Source of the DNA: Massilia frigida
GTDB taxonomy: Bacteria; Pseudomonadota; Gammaproteobacteria; Burkholderiales; Burkholderiaceae_D
Direction of reading: 5' to 3'
Assembly: GCF_011682175.1 (NCBI RefSeq)
Contig: NZ_WHJG01000015.1
Span: 62,001 to 126,000 of the forward strand
Length of the DNA: 64,000 nucleotides
A model generated the notes under the pieces. That model searched no databases, had not been told where the DNA came from, and was given only the letters and a program-made list of their open reading frames with translations. The position numbers were made by a program, and so were the translations under genes. Below, piece by piece: positions 43,086-51,821 of the stretch (its first letter is position 1; the number at the start of each line of letters is the position of its first letter).

Positions 43086-43190
43086 GCGATTCCGACGCAG
43101 GCCCGCCCCAACCCGCGCACGACACCACGGCAGACGGCGGCGAGACGTTGATGCGACGCGCCCCAGTTAAATTGACAACATGATCCGCGT
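43086..43190 (+). repeat. Promoter repeat, copy 2
   Basis: This copy of the 39421-39530 block lies in the 231-bp gap between the nuclease-type cargo gene and the sheath gene. The heptamers are almost unchanged (CAGACGG, GAGACGT, GCGACGC), while the sequence just before the -10 differs (CCAGT versus CCGGA). Confidence 0.85.
43131..43173 (+). promoter_or_regulatory. Putative SARP-type promoter of the eCIS structural operon
   Basis: Heptamers CAGACGG (43131-43137), GAGACGT (43142-43148) and GCGACGC (43153-43159) repeat every 11 bp. The -10-like TAAATT (43168-43173) follows after exactly 8 bases. The predicted start lies near 43180, giving a leader of about 80 bases before the sheath ATG at 43262. 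The layout equals the copy at 39471. Confidence 0.65.
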
Positions 43191-43261
43191 GTCCGGAACC
43201 GGCGTGAATGAACGTCCTGGGGGCGCCGGAAAAAGGTGAATCCTCTCGAACAGGAGACTGT

Positions 43262-45181
43262 ATGGTCCAGGTGAGCTATCCAGGTGTCTACATCGTCGAA
43301 AAGAGCAGCGGCGTACGCACCATCACTGGCGTGGCGACGTCGGTTGCGGCATTCGTCGGGTTCACGCGCAAAGGCCCGGTCGACAAAGCGGTGGCGATCA
43401 CCAGCTTCGCCGACTTCGAACGCAGCCACGGCGGCCTCGATCGTGACAGTCCGGTGTCGTATGCGGTGCGCCAGTTTTTCCTCAATGGCGGCACCCAGGC
43501 CCTGATCGTGCGGGTAGCCAGCGGTCACGGTACGGCGGGATGGGTACTCCTCGATGGCACGACGCCTGTGCCTTTGCCAGTGCTCGATGTCTCCGCGGCC
43601 AGCCCCGGAGCCTGGGGCAATGCGCTGCGCGTTTCCGTCGAACTGACCGAGGTGCGCAACCCGGCCAGCGATTTCAATCTCGTCATTTCACAAGTGCCCG
43701 CACTGGGTGGCGATCCGGTGGTGATCGAAACCCACCGCAATCTCAGCCTCGACACGAAGTCAGCACAGTACGTCGAGTCGGTCGTCAACCACGCATCGGC
43801 AGCGGTGCGTGTGACTCGCCACTCGCCCCTGACGTTCACGCAAGCCGGCTTTGCGGTCAGCGGCCCCCTCGCTGGTGCGCCGCTGAACGTACCGGCCAAT
43901 ACGATCATCAGCGGCATCGTCAATGGCACGACGCCGTTCGTGCTGAACGTGCTCGCGCCGCCCCTTCCCGCCACGGCCTGGCCCTCGATTGCGGCCTTCG
44001 TCACCGCTGTCACGAACGCGATCGGCGCCGGCGGCTACGGCGCGGCCCTGGCGGCCAGCGAATCGGACGTCAACGGGGCCGCAGGCGCTGGCCACCTGAA
44101 GCTCACGTCAGCACTGCCGGTGGATGAATCATCAAGCGTCGTCATCAGCGGCGGGCCATTCGGCAGCCTCGCCGCCAACATCAAGATGGGCCTTGCCAAT
44201 GGCGGTATCGAACGCAGCGGTGCTGCACAGCATCGCCCAGTAGCGCTCGACAAGGCCGTGCCCTCGACCAAAGGAGCGGACGGCGCGCCCGGCGGCGAAG
44301 CTCTCCTGATCGGCAACGAACTTGCCAAGACCGGCATCCATGCGCTGCTTGACGTCGACATGTTCAATCTGCTGGTGATTCCCGAGACGTTCGACATGAC
44401 GGCGCCCCCGGCAGGCAGCGCGTTGATCGCCGCAGCGACCGACCTGTGCGAAAAACGGCGCGCTTTCTATATCGTCGATGCGCCGTCCAACAGGAAGCTC
44501 AGCGACATCGTCACCTGGGCCGGCGTCTCGCACTCGCGCAACGCGGCAAGCTATTTCCCACCAGTGCGCATCATCGATCCGCTTGACGGCATGCGCCCAA
44601 GGGCGATGGCGCCATCGGGCACCCTGGCCGGGGTGTATGCGCGCACCGACGCCACGCGCGGGGTCTGGAAGGCGCCGGCCGGCACCGACGCCGTGCTCAA
44701 CGGCGTGCTCGAACTGGCGCTCCCGCTCAGCGATCTCGAGAACGCGCAAATCAATCCCAAGGGGATCAACGCCTTGCGCAGCTTCCCCGCGTACGGCCGG
44801 GTTGCCTGGGGCGCGCGCACCATGAAGGGCGACGACAGCCAGGCCGACGAATACAAGTATGTCCCGATCCGCCGCCTCGCGCTGTTTCTCGAGGAAAGCC
44901 TGTACCGCGGCACGCAGTGGGTCGTGTTCGAGCCGAACGATGAGCCCTTGTGGGCCCAGATCAGGCTGAACCTCGGCGTTTTCATGAACGGCTTGTTCCG
45001 CCAGGGTGCGTTCCAGGGCAAGACGCCGCAGGAGGCTTACTTCGTCAAGTGCGACAAGGAGACCACCACCCAGGCTGACCGCAACCTTGGCATCGTCAAC
45101 GTCCTGGTCGGCTTTGCGCCGCTCAAACCTGCCGAATTCGTCGTCCTCACCATTCAGCAGATCGCCGGCGATCTGCAATAA
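43262..45181 (+). CDS. eCIS contractile sheath protein
   Basis: The sheath surrounds the inner tube and contracts to drive it into the target. The 639-residue product begins with the diagnostic sheath start (VSYPGVYIVEKSSGVRTITG, then VATSVAAFVGFTRKGPVDKA) and ends with the conserved C-terminal domain (VPIRRLALFLEESLYRGTQW, then VFEPNDEPLWAQIRLNLGVF and GFAPLKPAEFVVLTIQQIAG). The central region is a variable surface domain. AGGAG lies before the ATG at 43262; an earlier ATG at 43208 lacks one. It is the first gene of the structural operon. Confidence 0.96.
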   Translation: MVQVSYPGVYIVEKSSGVRTITGVATSVAAFVGFTRKGPVDKAVAITSFADFERSHGGLDRDSPVSYAVRQFFLNGGTQALIVRVASGHGTAGWVLLDGTTPVPLPVLDVSAASPGAWGNALRVSVELTEVRNPASDFNLVISQVPALGGDPVVIETHRNLSLDTKSAQYVESVVNHASAAVRVTRHSPLTFTQAGFAVSGPLAGAPLNVPANTIISGIVNGTTPFVLNVLAPPLPATAWPSIAAFVTAVTNAIGAGGYGAALAASESDVNGAAGAGHLKLTSALPVDESSSVVISGGPFGSLAANIKMGLANGGIERSGAAQHRPVALDKAVPSTKGADGAPGGEALLIGNELAKTGIHALLDVDMFNLLVIPETFDMTAPPAGSALIAAATDLCEKRRAFYIVDAPSNRKLSDIVTWAGVSHSRNAASYFPPVRIIDPLDGMRPRAMAPSGTLAGVYARTDATRGVWKAPAGTDAVLNGVLELALPLSDLENAQINPKGINALRSFPAYGRVAWGARTMKGDDSQADEYKYVPIRRLALFLEESLYRGTQWVVFEPNDEPLWAQIRLNLGVFMNGLFRQGAFQGKTPQEAYFVKCDKETTTQADRNLGIVNVLVGFAPLKPAEFVVLTIQQIAGDLQ

Positions 45182-45192
45182 GGAGTCCGGTC

Positions 45193-45711
45193 ATGCCCAG
45201 CTTTGCCGTCAACGCGCACCGCTTCGATCCGTACAAGAACTTCAAATTCCGCATCAAATGGGACGGCCGCTACGTGGCGGGAATCAGCAAGGTCGGCTCG
45301 CTCAAGCGCACCACCGAAGTGGTCGAACACCGTGAGGGCGGCGATCCTTCCACCGGACGCAAGTCGCCGGGCCGCACCAAGTACGAGGCGATTACCCTCG
45401 AGCGCGGCGTCACGCACGACCTCGAGTTCGAAGCCTGGGCCAACAAGGTGTGGCACGTGAACGCGGGGCTGGGCGCCGAGGTCAGCCTGAAGGACTTCCG
45501 CAAGGACCTGATCCTCGAAATCTACAACGAGACGGGCCAGGTCGTCCTCGCCTACAAGATCTTTCGCTGCTGGGTTTCGGAGTACCAGGCCATGCCCGAC
45601 CTCGACGCCAACGCCAACGCCATCGCCATCCAGCACATCAAGCTCGAGAACGAGGGCTGGGAACGCGACCCCGAGGTCACCGAACCGACCGAACCGGTGC
45701 TGGCCGGGTGA
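45193..45711 (+). CDS. eCIS inner tube protein
   Basis: Tube subunits stack into the hollow needle that carries cargo. The 172-residue product matches the T4 gp19-like tail-tube family of phage-tail-like particles (FDPYKNFKFRIKWDGRYVAG, then KRTTEVVEHREGGDP and FRCWVSEYQAMPDLDANANA). It follows the sheath by 11 bases. Only one tube gene is seen here, whereas some eCIS loci have several. Confidence 0.93.
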   Translation: MPSFAVNAHRFDPYKNFKFRIKWDGRYVAGISKVGSLKRTTEVVEHREGGDPSTGRKSPGRTKYEAITLERGVTHDLEFEAWANKVWHVNAGLGAEVSLKDFRKDLILEIYNETGQVVLAYKIFRCWVSEYQAMPDLDANANAIAIQHIKLENEGWERDPEVTEPTEPVLAG

Positions 45712-46460
45712 CGGCCGTGGAGCGCGTCCCGCTCGACAACCCGATCCGGCGTTTCGGCCAGGCCGTGGACCTCGACCTCGACTTCGACCAGTCCGACCGC
45801 CCCAGCCTCGTGACGGCGCTGCTCGCGCAATGCAGCCTGCATGGCGACGCCGGCTACTGGTGGTCGCAGCCAGTGGGCGCACGCAGCGCGGCCCTGCTGC
45901 GCCTGCTGATCGAGACGGAAGGCACACGCCAGCTCGACCTGTCCGCGCGCTGCAGCCATCCACCCTGTGCCGCGGCCTTCGAATTCGAACTGTCGCTGCA
46001 GGCGCTTGCCGCTTGCGGCGGCGATGGCGGGCCGCTCCATATCGTGTTTGACGATGCGCGTTGCGTCTCGCTGCGCCGCCCTACCGGCGCCGACTTGCGT
46101 GACTGGCGCGGCAAACCGGCCGCCACGCGCGACGAGGCACTCGGCATGATGCTGGCCACCTTGCTGCTCGACGGCGAGGTGCGCTTGCAGGACGAGGCCA
46201 GGCTGTCGGCGGCGATCGCCGAGCTCGACCCGCTGATCGACTTTACCGTCGACTGCGCTTGCCCGGTCTGCGCCACGCCGAACCAGGTGGCGCTCGACCT
46301 TGAAGCGCTGGCGCTGTCCCGCCTCGCCGCGCGCCAGCGTTTGTTGCTGCGCGAGGTGCATGAGCTGGCCTCGCACTACGGCTGGACCGAGCAGGAAGCC
46401 TTGGCTGTACCGGCGCCAAGGCGCGCACAATACCTCGCCCTTTGCGAGGCGGCACGATGA
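45708..46460 (+). CDS. Probable baseplate accessory protein (gp26/gp51-like), Cys-bearing
   Basis: The 250-residue product starts at a GTG overlapping the tube stop (GTGA). The middle has Cys-rich spots (CSHPPC near residue 80 and CACPVC near residue 185). The last 60 residues (LLREVHELASHYGWTEQEAL followed by PAPRRAQYLALCE) match the ending common to small T4 gp26-type baseplate proteins (YGWSE and RR.YL patterns). It may help initiate the baseplate or the tube. The assignment rests on this C-terminal pattern and position. The cysteine pairs suggest a zinc site. Confidence 0.6.
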   Translation: MTAVERVPLDNPIRRFGQAVDLDLDFDQSDRPSLVTALLAQCSLHGDAGYWWSQPVGARSAALLRLLIETEGTRQLDLSARCSHPPCAAAFEFELSLQALAACGGDGGPLHIVFDDARCVSLRRPTGADLRDWRGKPAATRDEALGMMLATLLLDGEVRLQDEARLSAAIAELDPLIDFTVDCACPVCATPNQVALDLEALALSRLAARQRLLLREVHELASHYGWTEQEALAVPAPRRAQYLALCEAAR

Positions 46461-47311
46461 GCGGCTACTTCGGCGCCTTGATGCGCGCGAGCGCGATCAC
46501 GTTTGGAGGGCCAGCTCCCGCGCACGCGGCGCCGGTCCCCACCGTGGAAGCGCTAGCCGTCGACGGCGCCATCGCGCCGGCGGTCGTGGCCACACCCGCG
46601 CCCGCTGCCGAACCGGCAGGCTACGGCGCGGGCGCCGCGCCCGTTCCGGCAAGGGATCGGGCCGAGCCGGTGCGCCAGCCGCACGCCGCCGCGGCGACGG
46701 ACGCGCGCGCGGGCCAGGCAAGCGCAGTGCCGGACGTTGCGCGCCAGTCCAGTGCCGCTGCCGACAGCGTCGCGCCGGTCGCTGTGGCGCCCCATGCAGC
46801 GCCCGTGCTTGCGACGCCGACCCTGCTGCCAGACCTGGCGCCGGATCCGCGCGTACCGCAGCCGGGGCCGGATCGGGCTGCCCCGGCCGTCGCCACGGAG
46901 CCGCAAGGCCAGGATCTCATGCGCAAGGTGTTGCAGTGGGTGGCGGCCGGCCCGCAGCAGGCGCCAACGCAGGGCGAGCCACTGCCTCACGTTCATCACG
47001 CTCAGGCATCGGAAACCCCGGCGCCCGCGAGGGCGAGCGTCGCACAGACGCCGCAGCCGGACAGTCCCGCGCCGGTGCACCTGGCAATCGCGCCCGCCCG
47101 GCCAGACGCGCCGTTGCCAGATGCGGCGCAATCGAACGCAGTGGCGCCAGATGCAGCCGGCGAACAGGTGCTGGTATCGATCGGCGCCATCCACCTGCGG
47201 GTGTCGCCCCCGGCCGCCCAGGTCATCGAACGCGCGCCGCCGCCACCGGCCGCACCGGCCGCCCCCGTTGCGCGCAGCGCCCTGTCGCGGCGCGCGCTGC
47301 GCGGACTCTGA
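46457..47311 (+). CDS. Ala/Pro-rich eCIS protein of unknown function
   Basis: The 284-residue product is low-complexity (Ala, Pro, Val, Gln) and predicted disordered except for a short C-terminal beta segment (VLVSIGAIHLRVSPPAAQVI) and a helix near residue 155 (LMRKVLQWVAA). Similar IGxIxxR motifs occur in Ala/Pro-rich proteins of other eCIS loci, from my general knowledge. It overlaps the previous gene (ATGA) and precedes the Pvc16-like gene by 2 bases. A tape-measure or tube-tip adapter role is possible but unproven. It is too short for a standard tape measure. Confidence 0.5.
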   Translation: MSGYFGALMRASAITFGGPAPAHAAPVPTVEALAVDGAIAPAVVATPAPAAEPAGYGAGAAPVPARDRAEPVRQPHAAAATDARAGQASAVPDVARQSSAAADSVAPVAVAPHAAPVLATPTLLPDLAPDPRVPQPGPDRAAPAVATEPQGQDLMRKVLQWVAAGPQQAPTQGEPLPHVHHAQASETPAPARASVAQTPQPDSPAPVHLAIAPARPDAPLPDAAQSNAVAPDAAGEQVLVSIGAIHLRVSPPAAQVIERAPPPPAAPAAPVARSALSRRALRGL

Positions 47312-47313
47312 TC

Positions 47314-48480
47314 ATGGCGCGCGCAGACTCGGGAATGGCCATCGGCGCGGTGACGCGGCTGCTTCAGGATCACTTGCTCCGGGCCGCCTTCGAGGTCTCG
47401 GTCGGCAAACCCGAAGACGCCCCTGGAAGCGGCAACAACCCCAAACTGAACCTGTTCCTCTACGAGACCGCGCTCGACCCCCACCTGCGCAATCAGTCCT
47501 TGCGTGACGGCGAGGCGCCGCCGCTGTGGCTCGTGCTCAAGTACCTGCTGACCGCCTTCGACGTCGACAAGCGCAGCGACACGGCCAGCGCCCACGAGCT
47601 GCTCGGGCGCGCCATGTCGGCGTTGCAGCAACTGAGCTTCCTGCGCCTGGACCCCCTGGTCGCGCCCGCGGTGCGGCGCGCGCTCGAAGACAACCCCGAA
47701 CCGCTCAAGCTCACCTTCGACGACGCCAATGTCGAGCTACTGTCGAAGATCATGCAAGGCACGGATGAACGCTATCGCCTCTCGGTGGCCTTCCAGGTGC
47801 GGCCGGTAATGATCGTGCCGGACAGCCTGCCGCGCGGATCGCAGCTGGTCGGGGTCGACTACCACACGACGCCGGAAACCATCATTGGACGCGACGGCGT
47901 GCAAGTGAGCGTGATCCCGTCGATGGGGGCGCGCCTCGACCGTATCGAACCGGACCGCTTCGAGGCCGGCGCCGCGCTGACCCTGTACGGCGACGACCTG
48001 TCCGCCAGCAGCATGGAAGTCGTGCTCGGCGACGTGATCCTGGACGTCATCGAGCGTCACCTCGACCGCCTCGTGGTTCGCGCCGAAGGCAGCCCTGGAA
48101 CCCCGGTTGCCGGCGGCACCACGCTGTCACCCGGCGACATGCCGATCGTGGTGCGGCGCCGCTTGTCGCCCACCCGTACGCGGTCGAGCAATCTGCTGGC
48201 CGCGCGCCTGCTGCCCACCTTGAACAGCGCGGCGCTGATTGGCGCGGACCTGCAGTTAACCGGGCTGCTGCTGGGCACGGACGGCGACGATATCATGCTG
48301 CTGTTTTGCCGCGCGTCCGACGGCGTCACGGTCCATCTTGTCGACACCTTCGTCACCACCGCCAACCAGAACAGCCTCACCGTGCCCGGCGTCGCGGCGG
48401 CAGTCGCGCCCGGGACCTACTGGCTGATCCTGCGCGTGAACAACCAGCAGGCCAAGGCCAGCCCGAGCGTGACCATATGA
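47314..48480 (+). CDS. Pvc16/DUF4255-like tail cap (terminator) protein
   Basis: The first 190 residues of this 388-residue product match the DUF4255/Pvc16 N-terminal domain (AIGAVTRLLQDHLLRAAFEV, then NLFLYETALDPHLRNQSLRD and LVLKYLLTAFD). In eCIS this protein caps the end of the tail and fixes its length. The C-terminal half contains an IPT/TIG-like beta domain (FEAGAALTLYGDDLSASSME) and another beta domain. It overlaps the AAA+ ATPase gene by 4 bases. Confidence 0.88.
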   Translation: MARADSGMAIGAVTRLLQDHLLRAAFEVSVGKPEDAPGSGNNPKLNLFLYETALDPHLRNQSLRDGEAPPLWLVLKYLLTAFDVDKRSDTASAHELLGRAMSALQQLSFLRLDPLVAPAVRRALEDNPEPLKLTFDDANVELLSKIMQGTDERYRLSVAFQVRPVMIVPDSLPRGSQLVGVDYHTTPETIIGRDGVQVSVIPSMGARLDRIEPDRFEAGAALTLYGDDLSASSMEVVLGDVILDVIERHLDRLVVRAEGSPGTPVAGGTTLSPGDMPIVVRRRLSPTRTRSSNLLAARLLPTLNSAALIGADLQLTGLLLGTDGDDIMLLFCRASDGVTVHLVDTFVTTANQNSLTVPGVAAAVAPGTYWLILRVNNQQAKASPSVTI

Positions 48481-50609
48481 AGACCGCCCTGCGTCCCGCC
48501 CCCCGATTGCCCACCCCGCTCACTTTCACGCCCGGGGTGCGCGCTCACGATGCCCTGGCGCAATACTGGCTGGGCCAGGCCACCTTGCGCCTGCGGCGCG
48601 AAGTGTGCTGGCTGTGGCGCGAGCGCGGCCAGCAAGGCGCACCCGGCACGGGCGCGCTGCCGCCCTCGGTCGATGCCGCGCTGGCGGCACTGGACCTGGC
48701 CCGCTACCAGGGCGACAAGCAAGCCTTCTTCGCCGACGACGTCACGGCGCGCTACCTGAGCGAACAGATTGCATCGGGCGTCGCGCCGGACAGCGCCGAC
48801 GCGCCGCGCGGATCGTTCGGCTGGGTGGCGCAGCAACTGGACCTGGAACCGGTGGAGTGCTTCGTGCTGGCGGTCGCGCTGCTGCCCATGGTCGACAGCG
48901 CCGCCGGCCCGGTGATCGCAAGCTGCCAGAACGACCCCACCCGCGTCGCGCCCACGTTCGCCCTGGCCCAGCGTCTGTGGGACACACCCGACGAACTGTT
49001 GCGTTGCATGGTGCCGGCGCACGCACTGCTCACCCACGGCCTGCTGACCCTGGCGCCCGACAGCGGCGCGCATCTCTGGCATACCCCGCTGGCGGTGCCT
49101 ACCCTGGTCACCCGCGAATTGTTGCTGGGGACGGGGGAGCTGCCGGCCTGCCTCGAGGCCGTCGATGCGGCTGCCCTGCCCCATGCCATGGACCGCGCGC
49201 TCATCCGGCGCGTGGCAGCGGCGCTGGCCTCGCCAGCCGTGCAGGGCATGCGCATGGTGCCCGTCATCGGTGGCGCCGACGCCGGGCTGGCTGGCGTGGC
49301 GGCGGCCTGCGCCGCCGAGGCTGGGGTGCGTACGGTGCGCATCAGCGCCGCGCTGCCACGCTCCCAGCTTGAGCAGGCGCTCAGCGCCGCCTGGCTTGGC
49401 GGCTGCGCGGTCTACCTCGACGTCAGCGCCGTGCTCGACCAGCATGCCCACGACACGACCATCGCGCTGCCCCTCCCCGGACTGCCGCTGACCGTCTTTG
49501 TGGGCATGCAAGACCGCGCGCCATTGCGCAGACTGGGCGGTTCGCTGGCGCCGATCGCCGTGCCTTCGCTCAGCCACGCCGAACGGCTGGCCTGCTGGCG
49601 CCGCGCGGTGCCCGGCCACGCCGATGGCGCCGTGTTGACCGAGCTGGCGCGCCGCTTTCGCTACGAAGGCACGGCCATCGCGCGCGTCGGCGCCGAACTC
49701 GCCGCGCTTGGGCGCGCGCCCACGCACGCCGAGCTGCTCGCGGCCGCGCGCGCCGACCTCGACCTGGGCAGCCTGGCGCAGGCGGTGGCGCCGCGCTTTG
49801 GCCTGTCGGAACTGATGCTGCCCCCGATCCAGGCCGAGCAGGTCGCCGAGATCGTCGCGGCCATGGACAACCTGACCCGCGTGCACTACGACTGGGGCAC
49901 GGCGCGGGCCTGGAACGAAGGCGGCTTGTCGGCCCTGTTCGCCGGGCCGCCGGGGACCGGCAAGACCATGGCGGCCGAAGCGATCGCCGCCGAGCTTGGG
50001 CTGCCCATGTACCGGATCGACCTGTCGCAGGTGGTCAACAAGTACATCGGCGAGACTGAAAAGAACCTGCGCCGCCTGTTCGATGCCGCCGACGCGTCCG
50101 ACCTGATCCTGTTCTTTGACGAGGCCGACGCGCTGTTCGGCAAGCGCAGCGAGGTGAAGGATGCCCACGACCGCTACGCCAACCTGGAAATCAGCTACCT
50201 GCTCGAGCGCATGGAACGTTTCAAGGGCCTGGCGATCCTTGCCACCAATCGCCGCAAGGACCTCGATGAAGCCTTCCTGCGGCGTCTGCGCTTCGCGGTG
50301 GAATTCCCGCTGCCGGGTGTTGCCGAGCGCGCGCGCATCTGGCGCAGCGTGATTCCCGCCGGGGTCGACGCGAGCGAACTCGACTTTGAGTTCCTGGCCC
50401 AGCGTTTCACCCTGGCCGGTGGACACATCCGCGGCATCGTATTCCAGGCCTGCCTGCAAAGCGCCGCCGCCGGCGCCGCGCCGAGGCTGACCATGGCAGC
50501 GGTGTTGCGCGCGCTGCAGCGTGAATACGACAAACTCGAACGAGTCAACAGCCTCGACCAATTCGGCCAATATGCCGCCTTGGTCGCCCCGCAAAGGAAC
50601 CAGCGATGA
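48477..50609 (+). CDS. eCIS AAA+ ATPase
   Basis: This 710-residue AAA+ protein is a hallmark of eCIS loci and is thought to assist assembly or cargo handling; phage tails and T6SS lack this type. The C-terminal half holds Walker A GPPGTGKT at residues 490-497, Walker B LILFFDEADALFG from residue 543, and the arginine-finger region (LDEAFLRRLRFAVEFPLP). The long N-terminal 450 residues form helical domains seen in the family (LDLEPVECFVLAVALLPMVD). It overlaps both neighbours by 4 bases. Confidence 0.93.
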   Translation: MKTALRPAPRLPTPLTFTPGVRAHDALAQYWLGQATLRLRREVCWLWRERGQQGAPGTGALPPSVDAALAALDLARYQGDKQAFFADDVTARYLSEQIASGVAPDSADAPRGSFGWVAQQLDLEPVECFVLAVALLPMVDSAAGPVIASCQNDPTRVAPTFALAQRLWDTPDELLRCMVPAHALLTHGLLTLAPDSGAHLWHTPLAVPTLVTRELLLGTGELPACLEAVDAAALPHAMDRALIRRVAAALASPAVQGMRMVPVIGGADAGLAGVAAACAAEAGVRTVRISAALPRSQLEQALSAAWLGGCAVYLDVSAVLDQHAHDTTIALPLPGLPLTVFVGMQDRAPLRRLGGSLAPIAVPSLSHAERLACWRRAVPGHADGAVLTELARRFRYEGTAIARVGAELAALGRAPTHAELLAAARADLDLGSLAQAVAPRFGLSELMLPPIQAEQVAEIVAAMDNLTRVHYDWGTARAWNEGGLSALFAGPPGTGKTMAAEAIAAELGLPMYRIDLSQVVNKYIGETEKNLRRLFDAADASDLILFFDEADALFGKRSEVKDAHDRYANLEISYLLERMERFKGLAILATNRRKDLDEAFLRRLRFAVEFPLPGVAERARIWRSVIPAGVDASELDFEFLAQRFTLAGGHIRGIVFQACLQSAAAGAAPRLTMAAVLRALQREYDKLERVNSLDQFGQYAALVAPQRNQR

Positions 50610-50869
50610 CACCCAAGCAACCACGCCACTTGCACATCGACCGGCTCGACCTGGACTTGCGCGGGATCGATCCCCTGACCGCGCAGGCAGCCGTGCGCGC
50701 ACTGGGGCCGGCGCTGGCCCGCACCCTGGGCGCCGGTCCGGGCCCGCGCGCGCCGGGAATGAACGTCGACGCCGGCCAACTGGCAACTGCGGCAGCGCCG
50801 GCGCCGCACGATCTGGCGGCGGCCATGGCGCAACGCATCGCCACCAGCCTGAAGGTGAACAAGCCATGA
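50606..50869 (+). CDS. Small eCIS protein of unknown function
   Basis: The 87-residue product (HLHIDRLDLDLRGIDPLTAQ, then HDLAAAMAQRIATSLKV) overlaps the ATPase upstream and the next gene by 4 bases, so it is surely a gene. Small proteins of this shape, with a beta-start and an Ala-rich helix, occur at this position in other eCIS loci as far as I recall. It has no signal peptide or enzyme motif. A baseplate or spike chaperone is a reasonable guess. Confidence 0.6.
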   Translation: MTPKQPRHLHIDRLDLDLRGIDPLTAQAAVRALGPALARTLGAGPGPRAPGMNVDAGQLATAAAPAPHDLAAAMAQRIATSLKVNKP

Positions 50870-51534
50870 GCCTCCTGCGTGGCGCACTGATCGAATACGG
50901 AACCAGCCTGATCGGGCCGATCCCGAATGTCGTCATTTTCCAGTTCAATCCCGAGTCGCTGTCGCGCACCTTGCAGATCCCGCCGCGTCCGACCGGTGCC
51001 AGCCAGCGCGAGACCACGCAGGCCGGAGAAAAGACCTTCGAGAAGATCAGCTTCAAGGCGCACTTCAGCGCGGCCAACATGCTCGATGAAGGCAAGGTGC
51101 TGGCCACCCTGTTCGGCATCGGACCGCAGCTCGCCGCCCTCGAGAAAATGGTGTTGCCCAGCGCCAAGATCGCCGGCCTGGTCGGCGCGGCGATCGACGC
51201 CATCGGTGGCGCCCTTGGGGGCGGCGACAGCGCGCCCCCGGCGCAACCGATCCCGCGCGAAAAATACCCGCGCATCCTGTTCATTTGGGGCCTGACCCGC
51301 GTGCTGCCGGTGACCATCGATTCGATGAGCATCTCCGAACTCGAGTACGACACCATCCTGAACCCGACCCGCGCCGAAGTCGATATCACACTGAGCGTCA
51401 TCGCCGTCGACGACTGCTCCGACGACATGCTGGCCCAAGGCGCCCTCGAGTACTCGACCATCGCCAAGGAAGCGCAGGCGATCGCCAACCTCGCCAACAC
51501 GGCCGAGCAAATCGTCGACCTGATCCCCTTATAG
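50866..51534 (+). CDS. Contractile injection system tube-initiation/baseplate protein (Pvc7-like)
   Basis: The 222-residue product has the conserved N-terminus VIFQFNPESLSRTLQIPPRP, the CIS tube-protein family signature, and a C-terminal domain (YPRILFIWGLTRVLPVTIDS, then LEYDTILNPTRAEVDITLSV). Such proteins bridge the tube and the hub and are often called LysM-fused; here the LysM part is a separate downstream gene. It contains a Gly/Ala-rich insert near residues 105-130. Confidence 0.85.
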   Translation: MSLLRGALIEYGTSLIGPIPNVVIFQFNPESLSRTLQIPPRPTGASQRETTQAGEKTFEKISFKAHFSAANMLDEGKVLATLFGIGPQLAALEKMVLPSAKIAGLVGAAIDAIGGALGGGDSAPPAQPIPREKYPRILFIWGLTRVLPVTIDSMSISELEYDTILNPTRAEVDITLSVIAVDDCSDDMLAQGALEYSTIAKEAQAIANLANTAEQIVDLIPL

Positions 51535-51545
51535 GAGCCGCCACG

Positions 51546-51818
51546 ATGTTTCTGCCCAACTCACGCTACGCAAAAGTGGCCATCGTCGACACCAGCGCCG
51601 ATGGCGGCAGGCAGGTGCAAGCCCTGAAGCTGCGCCGCCTGACGCCGGCCAGCGGCGCGCCGGCCACCGTGCAGGCCGGCGACCGGCTCGACCTGTTGGC
51701 GCACGCCGTCAACGGCGACGCCACCCAGTTCTGGCATGTGGCCGATGCCAACACCGCGCTCGACGGGCGCACGCTGGTCGCCACGCCCGGCGACAGCCTG
51801 CTCGTCCCGGTGGCCTGA
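51546..51818 (+). CDS. LysM-like baseplate protein
   Basis: The 90-residue product contains one LysM-type fold (VQAGDRLDLLAHAVNGDATQ, then FWHVADANTALDGRTLVATP and GDSLLVPVA). Phage and eCIS baseplates use this domain (gp53-like) as a structural glue near the hub rather than for peptidoglycan hydrolysis. GGAG lies 7 bases before the ATG. It sits between the tube-initiation and hub genes, as expected. Confidence 0.85.
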   Translation: MFLPNSRYAKVAIVDTSADGGRQVQALKLRRLTPASGAPATVQAGDRLDLLAHAVNGDATQFWHVADANTALDGRTLVATPGDSLLVPVA

Positions 51819-51821
51819 AGC

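Noticed and set aside
48417-51500. A 1027-codon open frame on the minus strand opposite the AAA+ ATPase and following genes
   Set aside because: Long antisense frames are expected in GC-rich coding DNA. The plus strand carries clear conserved eCIS proteins with coupled starts, and the antisense product is His/Arg/Gln-rich without a domain.
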